64,000 bases of DNA from positions 591,434-655,433 of the forward strand of contig WBMV01007374.1 of NCBI GenBank assembly GCA_013396655.1, written 5' to 3'. Source of the DNA: Campylorhamphus procurvoides (Eukaryota; Chordata; Aves; Passeriformes; Dendrocolaptidae). Positions 26,501-38,411 of the stretch are shown piece after piece. Within the stretch, counting starts at the first letter, position 1. Each line of letters opens with the position of its first letter. Below the pieces are notes generated by a model. That model did no database searches, was not told the origin of the DNA, and saw only the letters and a program-made list of their open reading frames with translations. Made by a program: the position numbers and the translations under genes.

Positions 26501-29500
26501 AATTGGATGGGATCCTTCATGCATGTGTGTCTTTCTGTCACAATCACATACAAAATCCACTTTTTCATGGCAATCCACCTAGGCAGAGGTCTTCAAATTT
26601 ACTATATTGCTCAAATTTCATGAAAAATAATCTGCTGGAGGGAAAAAGAAATGTGTTAAAAAACGATGTTATAAACAGGGTAAGACATGAGTATGAGCTC
26701 AGGCTTTATTAATCAAAACTCATGGGAAAGCCTTACTTTGAGGGCCCTAATTGCAGAAAAAGCACCTCTCAATCTTTGCAATTACTAGACATGACAAATT
26801 CTACCTCTTATTCACATTTTTATACTACTGTGAAGCCTCCAGAGCTCACTCTTAGTTATAAGCTGAGTTAAATCTCTTCCTGTGGCCAAAATATCTGCAA
26901 CTCATTTCCACCCTTTGTGAATTTTCTGATGTCTTACAAAGCTCTACCTCACTACTGTAACTTTGGAATAATTTAGTTAAAAAGCCAATCAACCATGAGA
27001 CACAAAGCCATAGGAAACGAGTCTTCATTAGTTCTGCTAGTCACCAAAGTACTTGTTTATTATTACAGAAGCAGCTGGAATATATTTGATTTCTGTACAA
27101 TGTCTCAAATTTTGCTCTCTAAACCAAAAACAGCTGGGACATAAGATTACTGACAGTTGCCTGTGACATTATTAAAAAAAGGGATAACATCACAAGATAA
27201 AGCCCCAATCTGTCATGAAAGAGCACACTACGGGTAAGGCAAGCAATGTGCCAAAAAACAGGCTGTAATTTTGCCATCTTTACTGGCACTCTAGAAAAAG
27301 AAATAAAGGCATGTTAATGAAAGCAGGCAGGTGATGAGCACCAGAGGCATGCTGTCAACAACAAAAAAATCCAGAGGAATGTAGCAGCAGAGCAAGGAAA
27401 ATGCTATGAGAAAGTGTCCCAAGTTGTCGCTCAGATCTTAAAAGTGAACTCCCTTTAATGGGGCTCTCCACAACATGGATGTTAAAAGGTTGAGCTTTGC
27501 ATACCAGACTACCTGCCTACACTCTGCTACCCATATCTGAGACAGACTTCTACAGCACAGCATAATACAGTGAGACAAAAGAGCTTTCCAGCCCCCTTCC
27601 ATCAGCCTGATGCATCAGCAATTTAATCAGGACAGAGGGCAAGCAGTAGCAAAAACTTTATTACCAGACAGTCAAAAAATGTCTCTGCAAGAACAGGCCA
27701 AGTCGACATAGATAATAGCTCATCAACAGCCAGAGAGAGCCTGCATGACTGAACAGGCTCTGCAGAGGGGAGGATGATCCATCATGACACCAGTCAGGAC
27801 CTACTCAATGCCCTGCTCCAACACAGATTTCTGCCATGCACTGAACAAGTCATCCTAGCATAAAGTCTTACATTAGACAGACATCTAACTCCCTTTCAAG
27901 TCGACTCAAAGGAAGGAGCTGAGTACTTTGGAAGTTTTCTGTATTCACACTGTCCTCTGTGAAAGGGTCAGGCAATAAGGAGAGGCTGCAGAGAAGTCCA
28001 AGACCTTCAGACTCACTGGAATGCATGGCTGGGGCTCACTGTATACTTGGAGCTCCGAGGTTCAGTGGAAGGGCTTTACCAGCTTCTTTAGGAAAACAGG
28101 CACTACTTGTACCTATAACCAGGATTGCCCCATTCCAAGTCAAGAACAAGTATTACAGGTGAACCCACATGAAAGTGGTAGAAATGTGAAGAGAAGCATA
28201 CCAGAGCTTCACTTTCACTTCCCCATCAAGGAAAACAGGCAGAAACACTGGTACTCTTTGGTGGGATTTAGGGACTTGGTTTAAGGAAAGTGAAGCCAAC
28301 ACATATTACATCCTGGCAGAATTATCTGAACTTAAAAAACAGCCAAGGAAAACTGTTTATTCTCATTACAACTGAGAAGTACAAGCTACTATTCATCTTC
28401 ATCCAACAGAAGCTAATATCCACAGTACCTAAGTAGAGGGGCTGTTCTTCATACTGTTTTCTTCTCTGAACATCAAGTGTTGTTTTTCTCTGCCAAAGCA
28501 GTAGACTAATGAATTATTTTTACAGGACTATGTACAGAAGAAAATAGGGAAAGGAAAAGTTTGGACAGTAACATCTACAGCTCTCCTAAAAACCTGGACA
28601 GCCTTGTATCTACAGGGTCCCAACATCCCATACAAATGAACTTTCTGTTCCTGTATGCCATGAGATAGATAAAGCTATTGCTTGAGAAATGAAGTAGTGA
28701 CTTATTCCTAGAAGGATTGATGAGAGCTCATACCTGAAATACATTTTACTGCAGGGCAGTCTGGCAGGACTATGAAGAGCAAGATAAAAATAGAGCCATC
28801 ATTTCAAAAAAATGCAGCTGGCCTGGGTACAGTGGACAGAATGAGGCAGACCTGAAAAGAGTAGAAATAGGATGGACAGTGGCTGGGACCAGGAGGAACT
28901 AAGACTTACAGATCTGGATTTTTTTACTTTTGCAGAACAGCAGTACTGACTTTGCAAAGCACTTGAGGCATCTCCTATTCTATCTTCCACAACCTAAAGA
29001 AAAAAGGATTGATCCAGTGTTCCTACCACTGAGCCATTCCTTCCACTACTAGTCATAGCACTCATTTCACCAAGATTTCAGGCATGCCAAATTAAGGCTA
29101 GACCCATTCAGCTCATCTTAAGACAGGAAAAGGATTCTGGATAATAGAACATGAATTCTTTTAACTGTCAATAAACCATGTACCCTCCATCTGGGCAATG
29201 GTAAATACCTCCCCTTACTACTGCCCAAGCTACTTCTGTAGCTTATGCCCAGACCTTTCTCCTTACTGAACAGAAAACACAATACCCACAGAGGTCCTCT
29301 ACTACAGTTAAAGCATGATAAATATCAGGGGGCTGCTTGACAAATGGAGTTTGCAGGTGGTATGAGCAGCCAGAATCGTGTGGGCCAAAGCATCCGGTCT
29401 TGAAGGTACCAGAGTGGCCTCAAGTGCCCAAAACCACCTGGCTGCAGGCTGGGCTGTGCCCACCAGTCCAGTGCCTCACTCACTGTTGGGCCAGTTGGCT

Positions 29501-32499
29501 CACCCACAGCATGCTCAGCTGTGGGTCAAAGAGCCACTAACCTTGGATCAAAGTCACACAGAGGAAAGCAAGTTAACAAAAAACAGTCCCTCAATGTGTT
29601 GTCTCTGGTTTGGTGTTTTTCTTCCTTCTTCCCCCGTTTCAGGGAAAACCAACAAGATTGCAGTCAAATTCTGTGCCTTTCAGACAAAGAGGAAACTTAA
29701 TTGCAGTCTTCAGGAGACTGAATTTCTATTGAATGAGATAATGAAGCATAACCAATTGCATTTCAGTGCCAGGGCTCAGAAGGCAATTTGCTAAGATGCA
29801 GAGATGTGGTGCAACCTCCTCAGCAGAGCGATTCACTGAAGCACCGCAACTGGCAGAGACAATCAGCACAGATAGAAGAGTTTCACGGATTACAGTAAGC
29901 TTGTGAAAGGCTCCAGCTCAGGTGAACTAGGAGAGACATGACCATGGAACAGGGAATTAACAAAAAATTATTACTAGAATTAGCAACATACATATATAGG
30001 ATCTTCCCTATGAACACTGAAGCAAAAATATTTACTGTTAGCATAAAACCACTGAATTAGTCATGGAGTCCCTAAGTACCCCCTGCTGTCAGCAGTGCCC
30101 GATTCAACAAAACAGGACACTGCTCAGGACAGAAATGTCTAACTCCAGGCCTGAATAAATGGATTCTTAAAATGCTTACTAAATCACTACACAACACCTA
30201 GTGCTATATCACAGGAAGCCTCATTTTCTACTGCTAGAAAGGACTAGCTGAACAGCTTTATTTTTCAGTGTATTTTTGGAATGTGCTTCTATGAGCTTAA
30301 ATGATGGTGTTGAGTCATAAGCTCTGGGATTCATCTATTCAGCCTGTGCTCAGGTATCTGGAATGCAAAAGGCTGGAAAAGAGAGATATGAGCTTTTGGT
30401 TCTTTACCAACTTAGTATGTCCTATATTCCACCAAGTATTTTCTCCCTCCAAAAGCAACAGAGAGAATAACTTAAGCAACCTAAGAGATATCCCTTCATC
30501 TCATGTATTGCTGCAGAAACACCTGATTTACTGAGAAATCCAAAATGAGCTCTGCAAAGACATCTGGTCTCCAACATGAAGCCAATTCTTTTATCATTGG
30601 TGAAGAAAATACAGTTCTTCATTCAACATGGAGTCAACTTTGACTTGTGAGAATTTGGTGGCTCTGTCTCTCAGGATCACATGCTCACTTAAACACCAGA
30701 CAACCCAAGTGTTTGGGAACAAAATCAAGTGCAAAACCTACAGAGATAAACTTCTGTAAGCGCATTTAAAAAAAAACCCAGTCCACCTACCACTTAAATG
30801 AGGTGGCTGATCCTTCAAGAATACCGACCACACTGAGGTTCATCTGACACCACCACCCCCCAAAACAAAGAGTTCCTTGGCTGAAAGTAGAATGGACTAC
30901 AGAAAAAAGAATTCACATTCTTCCAGACAACTGTCTGGATAGACCCAGGTAGTCCTGGACCCCATACCCCTCTCTTAATAAAGCAGAACGGGAAGAGTAA
31001 CAGGAAGAAAGATCTGACTTCATTTTCTGCCCTTCTCCATACTGACTTTTTCAGATGCTTGTACAAGACAATTTGACAGAGCAAAGCCTCAGCCAGGTAT
31101 TCCTCAAACTGATAAGATCTGGAGAAGATTGAAATTAGGGGAAAATTGTACAACCTTGGTCTCAGATCTAATACCTCAAACATAAAATCTATCATCCAGT
31201 AAAGACACTCATAAAACACAATCTCAATAGGCATGAGGAAGAAAAGGCTTGGGATTTGCAGCAAAAGCCAATTAAACAGTTCCCATCTCAACTCTCCGAG
31301 AATCTGAGACTCCACCCAGAGGAGAGTGACTAACCACATCCACCTAAGACTTAATGCATGAAGCAAAGTGTTCAGTTACTCTAACTTCACACTGCTAACA
31401 GAAAAGAAATCAGCATTTCTGGATACCAGCAATTGTAGATTAAGGTTTAAGGAAGTTCACAGTTCATTCCTAAGCAATTAAACAGCAAAATCAGACCTTA
31501 AACCAAGAGCTACATATCTCACTATTCCTGAGTTCTGGGAAGCTTCTGTTAGAGATCTTGTCTGGTTTAGTTGCACAGATTTACTGGAGTAGCTACACAG
31601 AGCAAAAGATGGGTAAAGACCACACTCTGCTACCATTAGCAAGTTGCCAAGCCATCCAGCTCCTCTGCTCTTTTTAAGACAGTGCTGTTTCCAATACAGG
31701 ACAGAGTTTCTGCACAGCATTATTTTATATGCCACAAAGCATCAGAGCTTTTAACAAATTAGGAAAACAGAACTTACTGTCAGTAACACTTTGCACACAA
31801 CATCACAGTCTGTAGCACCACATGCTTGCAGTGGAGAAGGGCACTGTGCCAACTCCAATGTCATGGGTGAAAAATGACATGAACAAGGATTGAGGGTTTG
31901 TATCTTTACACCTATGTTTCATCCACAAACAGCACAAATACTTGACATGCTGTTGCTTTGGCACCAAAATCCACCTTTGCCTTGCAAGTGGCCACAGGCA
32001 GCTTTCAGAGGCACTCCAGCACTGGCATAAGCACACTTCCACAGAAATCAGTGGGAGTTTCCTCACTGAGCTAATGAGAGGAGACCATGGCCAGCACCAG
32101 TCCCACCTGTACTGAGCACAATCCATCATTCTAACAAAGGAGAATTTTCATTCATAGACAGAACACATGAATATTCAGCCAACTACACCTGATACTGAGT
32201 CCAATAGAATTATCAGCTCTGACAGTCATGAGCAAACAGCTCTGCACTCAGTCTGAACAGGCAAATGGCACATTGTTTATTATAAGTCTCTGAGCTATCT
32301 AGTCCTTTAACAGATGTTTCTAAGTTTGCCTTTCTCAAAGATCTCAGCTACTGTTTATCTGTCATCCCCATCTGCTAAAATACTAGTTTACTTCCCCCAG
32401 CTATGACTGAGAACCTTGCAACTTTTAATACCCCTTCTCCAAGCCCATTTTCTAACTGGATGGTTCACTCCCCAGCATAGTCACTTAACAGGGAAATAA
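14548..32499. other. Unique non-coding DNA, no gene recognised
   Basis: About 18 kb without a recognisable gene or RNA. Open frames reach 183 codons (30815-31366, minus), but that frame begins at TTG and its first ATG lies nine codons in. Its translation is rich in W, F and L, as expected opposite A-rich DNA, and matches no family I know. The tract holds an 18-A run at 15179-15196 and a candidate small exon on the minus strand at 17507-17567. No other repeat family was recognised by eye, though decayed ones could be missed. Confidence 0.6.
15179..15196 (+). repeat. Poly-A tract (18 A)
   Basis: Eighteen consecutive A, just after a GGTGGGTGGTGGT stretch. No processed pseudogene or retroposon body is recognisable upstream, and no target duplication is obvious, so it is recorded as a simple homopolymer. 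Confidence 0.9.
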
Positions 32500-32504
32500 A
32501 GTAT
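32500..32504 (+). repeat. Left target site duplication of the solo LTR (AGTAT)
   Basis: AGTAT directly precedes the TG that opens the LTR and is repeated directly after its closing CA at 33160-33164. A 5-bp duplication is the footprint of retroviral integrase and fixes both ends of the insertion. Confidence 0.92.
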
Positions 32505-32629
32505 TGTCCTAGTTCAGCAGGAGGGACCAGTTATCACTGTGTGGGGGTGATTAAAGCTGTGTATTCTACACCCTCTATTCATTCCCCAAGAACAATGGAC
32601 CATTTGCAGTTTCTGCCCAGGAAGCTGTT

Positions 32630-32666
32630 AGCACCTCCACACCCAGCCTGAGGGGGTGTGGGTGCT
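32630..32666 (+). repeat. Inverted repeat in LTR U3
   Basis: Arms AGCACC plus CACACCC (32630-32635, 32638-32644) pair exactly with GGGTGTG plus GGTGCT (32654-32666), with a two-base bulge in the left arm and a 9-base loop. This is a 13-bp GC-rich stem about 100 bases upstream of the TATA box. Confidence 0.85.
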
Positions 32667-32697
32667 AATGGGCCATCAACGGCTCAACCATACCCCA

Positions 32698-32704
32698 TGA
32701 CTCA
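32698..32704 (+). promoter_or_regulatory. AP-1 type site in LTR U3
   Basis: TGACTCA, the consensus for Fos/Jun dimers, lies 62 bases before the TATA box, in the usual place for an enhancer element in a retroviral U3. The match is exact; whether it is bound is not known. Confidence 0.55.
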
Positions 32705-32765
32705 GAGTTAATCACCCATTGTGTGAGTCCCCGCCCTGGGGGAGGGACTGGGTGCTCCCTGAGGG

Positions 32766-32773
32766 TATATTAA
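32766..32773 (+). promoter_or_regulatory. TATA box of the LTR
   Basis: TATATTAA in a GC-rich setting (GAGGG on the left, CGGGG on the right). It would place RNA start, and so the U3/R boundary, about 25-30 bases on, near 32795. It could still start transcription into the downstream flank. Confidence 0.7.
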
Positions 32774-33081
32774 CGGGGCTCAGAAGGACTTGGGCTGGCC
32801 TCATCAGATCCAGAGGAGCAGCAGGACCTCGACAGGAGGAAACCACCACTCTCGACCGGACTACAACCATCACTCCTGACCAGACCACAGCCATCAGCTG
32901 CACTAACAGGTTCTTCACTTCTTTTTTTGCTTAGGACTTGGTGGAACCAGGTGGGTCTCAGCACCAGGGCTAACAAAGCCCTTTGGGTTTGTGCCCCGGG
33001 ACACTGGGTTATACTGTTGGGTTCTGGTGAGGTGGAAGTAGTTTGTCTCTTTGTGTCAGTGAATTTATGGTAATATCTTTA

Positions 33082-33087
33082 AATAAA
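33082..33087 (+). terminator. LTR polyadenylation signal AATAAA
   Basis: Canonical AATAAA followed within 30-40 bases by a GT-rich stretch (TCTTGTGGTGAG at about 33111-33122). This is the usual layout at the R/U5 boundary and confirms plus orientation. Confidence 0.75.
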
Positions 33088-33133
33088 TTGTAACTCTGAC
33101 TTAAAATCTCTCTTGTGGTGAGTCCATTTCTCC

Positions 33134-33157
33134 TGCTGGTTTACCTCTAAACCAGCA
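33134..33157 (+). repeat. Perfect hairpin at the LTR 3' end
   Basis: TGCTGGTTTA (33134-33143) and TAAACCAGCA (33148-33157) are exact reverse complements with a 4-base spacer CCTC. The right arm is almost the LTR terminus itself, so the end of U5 carries an internal copy of its own inverted terminal sequence. Confidence 0.9.
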
Positions 33158-33159
33158 CA

Positions 33160-33164
33160 AGTAT
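33160..33164 (+). repeat. Right target site duplication of the solo LTR (AGTAT)
   Basis: AGTAT immediately after the LTR's closing CA, identical to the five bases at 32500-32504. Confidence 0.92.
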
Positions 33165-36100
33165 GATTTCATCTGTCAGATTCATTCAGATATGTTAAAG
33201 CAACTCTGTATTCCCAGAGGGTCAAAAAAAGGAATCTTAAACTGCTGAATGCTGAGAACACTTGCAATAGGCAGAAGACTAGAGTATATTTGCTTTGTTC
33301 CATGTATTCTCTCCCTAGGCATCCTTTTTTGGCCAAAGACCACTGTACTAAACAGAAAACCGGATCTGTGCAGAAGTCTGATGTCCCACAACGGATCTGA
33401 AATGAAAGGCAACACACATGTTCACTTTTATTACTAGTCTTCCTGTAATGACCAGGTGCACCCTCTTTTATCCTTCCATTCTGTCCATAGACACCATTTT
33501 CAGTGCAAAGTAATTGAGACAGAATTGTCACATATTAATACAAAACTCAATGCTAATTTAAGATTACACAAGGCAAGCACCAGAAAATAGCATTAAACCT
33601 GCAAACCTGCCCAAACCAATTACTTGTTTCTCTTTCCAGTGAAATTAATATAACAGTTCATCAACAGTATTCAGAGAAAAAAATCTCAGAATGATTATTC
33701 CGCTTCTCTAATTTCCCAGTTTCTATACCTAAACAGGTGGTGAAAAGCAAAGTCAAATCTGTCCTCAGATCTCCAGAAAATCTTTCCTATAAGAGATGTC
33801 ATACAATACTTGTCAACTCCTACCATTTCGCAGCCAATATTTGCTTCAGCAAGAAATTCTCAGCCATAAAACATCATCATTTCATCCTGGCTGAGTTCCC
33901 TTCACTGTCCTTATCTCCAGCTGCTGAACCTGCCTCACCTTTTCAGAATCTATTTATAATCACATGCCAGTGAGGTAAGAGGGATTGTCAGCTCCCACCT
34001 GGGTGGGACACAGCTCTGTAGAGACAGAGAGGACAATTTTCACAAGAGGAAAATTGTTTTCTTCCAGGAGAAAAAGCAACATGAAAACTTTTACATTAAA
34101 GGGTAAACCAAAGCAAGGAATAGTTGCTGATGCAAGGGAGAAATACACCCAGAGGAATACTTTTGCTAACAGCACTACAAGGAAACTTTACACTAGTGAG
34201 TGTGCTGAGGAAAGCCTATGTACACCCAGGCCTGACAAAGCTTTTTTATTCATCTTAACAGTAAAAATTAGTGTAAGGATGTGCAACACACATACCCAAA
34301 GCATCCAGTTAAGATAAAAAAAAACTAGCCAAGGGGATTGTATTTCCCCAACATGCTAAAGAGAAGATACATTAATACTTCCAATAACCTGAAGACACAG
34401 GAGACAGCAGAGCCCATGCAATCTCTTCTCTCAGGTGATGAGGGATTTGTTATTATGTGCTTTAAACTAGTTATTACATGCCAAGTAACTTGTTAAACAC
34501 AATAAGAAAATACCCCTGATCAAAGCCTCAGTATCAATAATAAGTAGGAGTGAAAATTAACTGCCATAAAGTATCCAGCAGATTACAGACTCACTGCTTT
34601 AATATGACAAATATATACTTTTCAATCTCACCCACTCCTCCTATGCACTGCAGTTTGCCCCAGCTGGCAGTATGATGGTAACATTTTCTTCTCAAGTGCA
34701 TGGTTCATTTACAAAACTGTTGCTTGACAAACAGGGTTAAATAAGTGTTTAAAATGTACTTAGAGTAGATATTTTGACATGTGATGTGCAGGGACTTGAC
34801 ATGTCAAGCATTATGCTTAGCGATGACATTCAAAATGTATTTAAAAGCAGTCCAACATAAGAATGTAAATATCAAAAAAAAAACATTCTGTTATAACAGG
34901 TCCACCTGGAAAAAGCCAAACCTCACAATTATGGAACTCGCTCCCCAAGGCAGCAAAGATTATACACACCTGCTATGCCAAGAGCATCCTTAACAGACAC
35001 TCCCATCCAGTGGCTCATTCCCATAGCAAGAATGTTCCCATGGGAAAGGCAGCAAGTCAAACTCTCTCAGGGGATGCAACCAAAAAAATCCCCAAAGTGA
35101 GACTTTTCAAAATCAGATATTTATGCTCTTTTTCTCCTCTAACAGATGTTGTGTGCAAAAGCGAAACATCCTGTGCCAGCCAACAAGGTTGCCCTCTCTA
35201 AATCATCTACCTGCAAAACATGCATTGTGTCACTCAAGTCACACAATGCAATTTTGAAGTGACTGGTGGAGAAGAGACCTTTGGCTGAGCAATGCTGTGG
35301 GGAAAAAGACAGGAGACAGATCCTGGGCAGCAGGTAATAGCAGGCAGATGTATGGTGTGCAAGATAGTATTTTGCAAAAGTCACAATTAACCCTATAACA
35401 GCAAAAGAAACTGCTCCTGACAGGTCTACTCTATGGCATGGGTCAGGAAAACTGCTCTGCATCTGTCCCCACCCTCCTCCACCTTGCAGATCCAGCTCCA
35501 TAGGAAGCAGGAGTTCAGCTTTTCCAGCACACTGCAGCCCCATTGCTCCACATTTGAGCTGGGTATTCAAGACTATTTAAACTGCTCTTGGATCCAGCAC
35601 TGACATGATGCCAGGAAGCTCTATCAGGAAACAGTTTGGAAGTGTGGTCTGCTCAGTAAGTAAGAAATCTCAACTTTTTTTTTGCTTTTTAATCCAAGCA
35701 GTAGCAGTTTAATCTTGAATCTCAAAATAACAGCTTTACCTCCCAAGGACAAAGTTGGAAAGACCTCACTAAGAACAGCATTCCTTATGCAATCATTCAA
35801 AACAGATACTAATATTTTCCCCTCCTTCCTCCTGTCAAACATCTATACTGCCCAATTTTAGTAGGAGTTACTGTTAACATTGATTTCCCATTCCTTTGTG
35901 TTTGTCTACATAAGCTGCAGTGTTTACAACAGTAAAAAATAAGCAGATGATCTCTCTATTCCATCTGTATTTCACTAAAATCCATCAGATTAATTTTGTG
36001 AGCTGCAATTGGCTACAAAAACATGAGAAGAAAACACTCACATACATCATAAATTTTTCTTGTCCTACAATACCATAAATGCATTGCAAGTAAGCAAACC

Positions 36101-36978
36101 CTCCCAGGAAAAATCTCTCCTGCATTAACAAGAAAGATTCACTATCTTATTACTAACAATCCAAAAGCATAATTCATGTTCGTATTCACATATCTGCCAG
36201 GATTATTCGGTTATTCTTTAATAACAAGAAGTAATTCAGCTGCTCCTGCTTTTCTGCCTAATTATAAAAAATGTAGTACTTCTAATTTTGAATCCTAATG
36301 AAAGGACTGCCCAGGGCTGTTCAAATTCCTCTCTTTCTATTCATGAATTGTCCTTGAACAAATGCAAGGTAGCTAATGCATCAACCTGTGAAAAACCTTC
36401 ACAGGTAAGTACCTAGGGAACACATCTGCATGTGCCCTTGAGGCATTTCATAACACCACATTTCAACAAGAAATCTGTTTGCAGCCATCACTGATGAAGC
36501 CTTGGAATGCATTTTAGTCCGTATTCTGCCCTAGTCACTCCCCCTTAATATCAGCAGGGAACACTCACTACAGATATTCTACTAACATTTCACACATTCT
36601 AAAGCACTTAACTTTTTCACAGATGCTGCAGTGCATTAGGGAAACATCCAAAGGCTGCAGTCTTATCACAGCCTGTGGTTGGGAAAGCTCTCTTTATATT
36701 CACTGACTTATAAAGCACAGACAGCTCCACATCACTGCTGCTTTGCACTGGGCAGAGCCTCACATTCGGAATTTATCTATTCCACCGCAAACCACAGCAC
36801 TGAAACACTGATGAGTTTTACATCCATGACTGAACATCATGGTCTTTTTCTCCATCACAAGCTCAAAGTAATTTTTACATGCATTTACTTCAAGGGTGTT
36901 TAAGTTTACCCTAAATTCAAGTTAATTACACTTCACAGCATTTTCATTCAGTGAATCTGAAGGCTTCTAAAACTTGGG

Positions 36979-37005
36979 CCTGATACTGAAGTCATCAGTA
37001 TCAGG
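36979..37005 (+). repeat. Perfect 11-bp inverted repeat with 5-base loop
   Basis: CCTGATACTGA (36979-36989) and TCAGTATCAGG (36995-37005) are exact reverse complements around AGTCA. The stem does not extend further. It lies in unique sequence with no transposon ends recognised nearby. Confidence 0.92.
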
Positions 37006-38391
37006 ATGGTTTAAAGAAGGGAACACACACTTGAAGAGATCATCCAGCCATCAGTGAAATGCATCTGTGCTGGGGACAGGGGGGATTGAGAAGAGACAGA
37101 CACACAAACGGCTTGCAACAGCCAACACAGAGCACAAGAAGAATGAAGAATGCTGTATTTGTATTTAACTGCACAAAAAGTAATTTCATTACACACAAAA
37201 GAGAAAGTATCTGTTCCTGTAAGACCTACTGCGCCAGTTTAACGAACCACAAGTGGGCAAAGCCTCTTAACACAGAGCTATTCCATCACCGTGGGCTGCC
37301 CTACATAATGGTAGGAATGTACTCCAGAGGAACGCTCATCCCAAACTGATGCACCAAAGTCCAGGATAGTATCCAGGGAATATTCACTTGACATAGCCCA
37401 GGTCCAAGATGGCCAAAATGCATACAATCATATTCACACATCATTGAATCCACGTTGTCTAGATTCTTGCCAAAAAACATTTGTTCACCCTCTCACTAGA
37501 ATTTGTTAGTGCCGCTTCAGCACGGTACCTGCCACAGCCATATGACTTTTGGTTGGCACAAAGCCCAGAGGAGCTCCCATCCACCACAGGTTTCTCTCAC
37601 AGTACATTTATCAGCACAGTTTGCACGTCATAAAAACAATTTCTAAGTTCGTATTGCTCCAGCTTCACCTCATATTTCAGTGGCCCAGCAGATACGCTCT
37701 GCTAAGTTGGAGAGATGAGTCGTCTTCCTTTCTCTCCTTCCTTCCACAAGAAATTTTCCCTCTGCAACTTGGTTGTGATATTCACCCCCGGCCATCACAT
37801 AGAGCTGCTCTCTTCCCCTGCAGGAAGGTCTCCAGGCAGAGTGATAGAAGAACGTGTCAGTCTCAATGCTCTCAGCTAAGGAAAATGAGGCTCCTCAAGA
37901 GCCACCCCCTTCTGCAACAAGGTACATATTTCCACAGCAGCTCAGGTACAAGTCCTCAACTGGGATGTCGCTGCTTCTTCTGCCAAATCATGGTCTAGGA
38001 CAGCAGCTTCAGGCACTTGGAGAGATCTGGATTTTTGCTTGTATTTAATTTTTGGCTCATTTCTGACAGGTTCATGCTCCCAGAAGCAGGTAATTTCATA
38101 AGCCATTCCACCAGATAGTAAGTAAATACATTATGGTTCTGCATGAAGGAACTGCAATATATACTGAAAATCAATGCCTGCATAATTCTGTGGGCAAGAA
38201 CTTCAAGATGTAATTTTACTTCAATATCTTATGTATTTACATGCTCTCACTGGGTACCAATAAAAGCTTAACAGCACTCAGTTTTAATACAGCTCTGCTA
38301 TGGGTATGTACATTTGACAAAAAGTGTACTATTAAAGCAGCTTTAATCTATTCACTGTGTGGCCTGTTTCTATTTTCTGTTTAGACAAAGT

Positions 38392-38411
38392 CATAATTTT
38401 ATAAAATTATG
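38392..38411 (+). repeat. 20-bp perfect palindrome
   Basis: CATAATTTTATAAAATTATG is its own reverse complement over all 20 bases. It is AT-rich, which raises the chance of coincidence, and it stops at both flanks. Confidence 0.92.

Larger units (their letters stand above)
32505..33159 (+). mobile_element. Solo LTR of an avian endogenous retrovirus (655 bp)
   Basis: A complete long terminal repeat, running from TGTCCTAGTTCAGCAGGAG to TAAACCAGCACA. It has the TG..CA ends of retroviral DNA, short imperfect terminal inverted repeats (CAGCAGGAG at 32515-32523 answers CTCCTGCTG at 33130-33138) and AGTAT target duplications on both sides. Plus orientation follows from the order of signals: an AP-1 site TGACTCA (32698-32704), a TATA box TATATTAA (32766-32773), and a polyadenylation signal AATAAA (33082-33087). 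This implies U3 to about 32795, a long R of about 300 bases, and a U5 of some 50 bases. No gag, pol or env and no second LTR are present, so the provirus was lost by LTR-LTR recombination. The ends recall bird class III (ERVL-like) LTRs and a 5-bp duplication fits that. The family name is not certain. Short open frames inside it are incidental. Confidence 0.93.

Noticed and set aside
32719..32934. 71-codon frame inside the LTR
   Set aside because: It lies across the TATA box and inferred RNA start of a solo LTR and is not part of any retroviral gene.
33921..33974. Exon-like segment with strong CTTATCTCCAG acceptor and GAG/GTAAGA donor, plus strand
   Set aside because: All three frames contain a stop, so it cannot be an internal coding exon.
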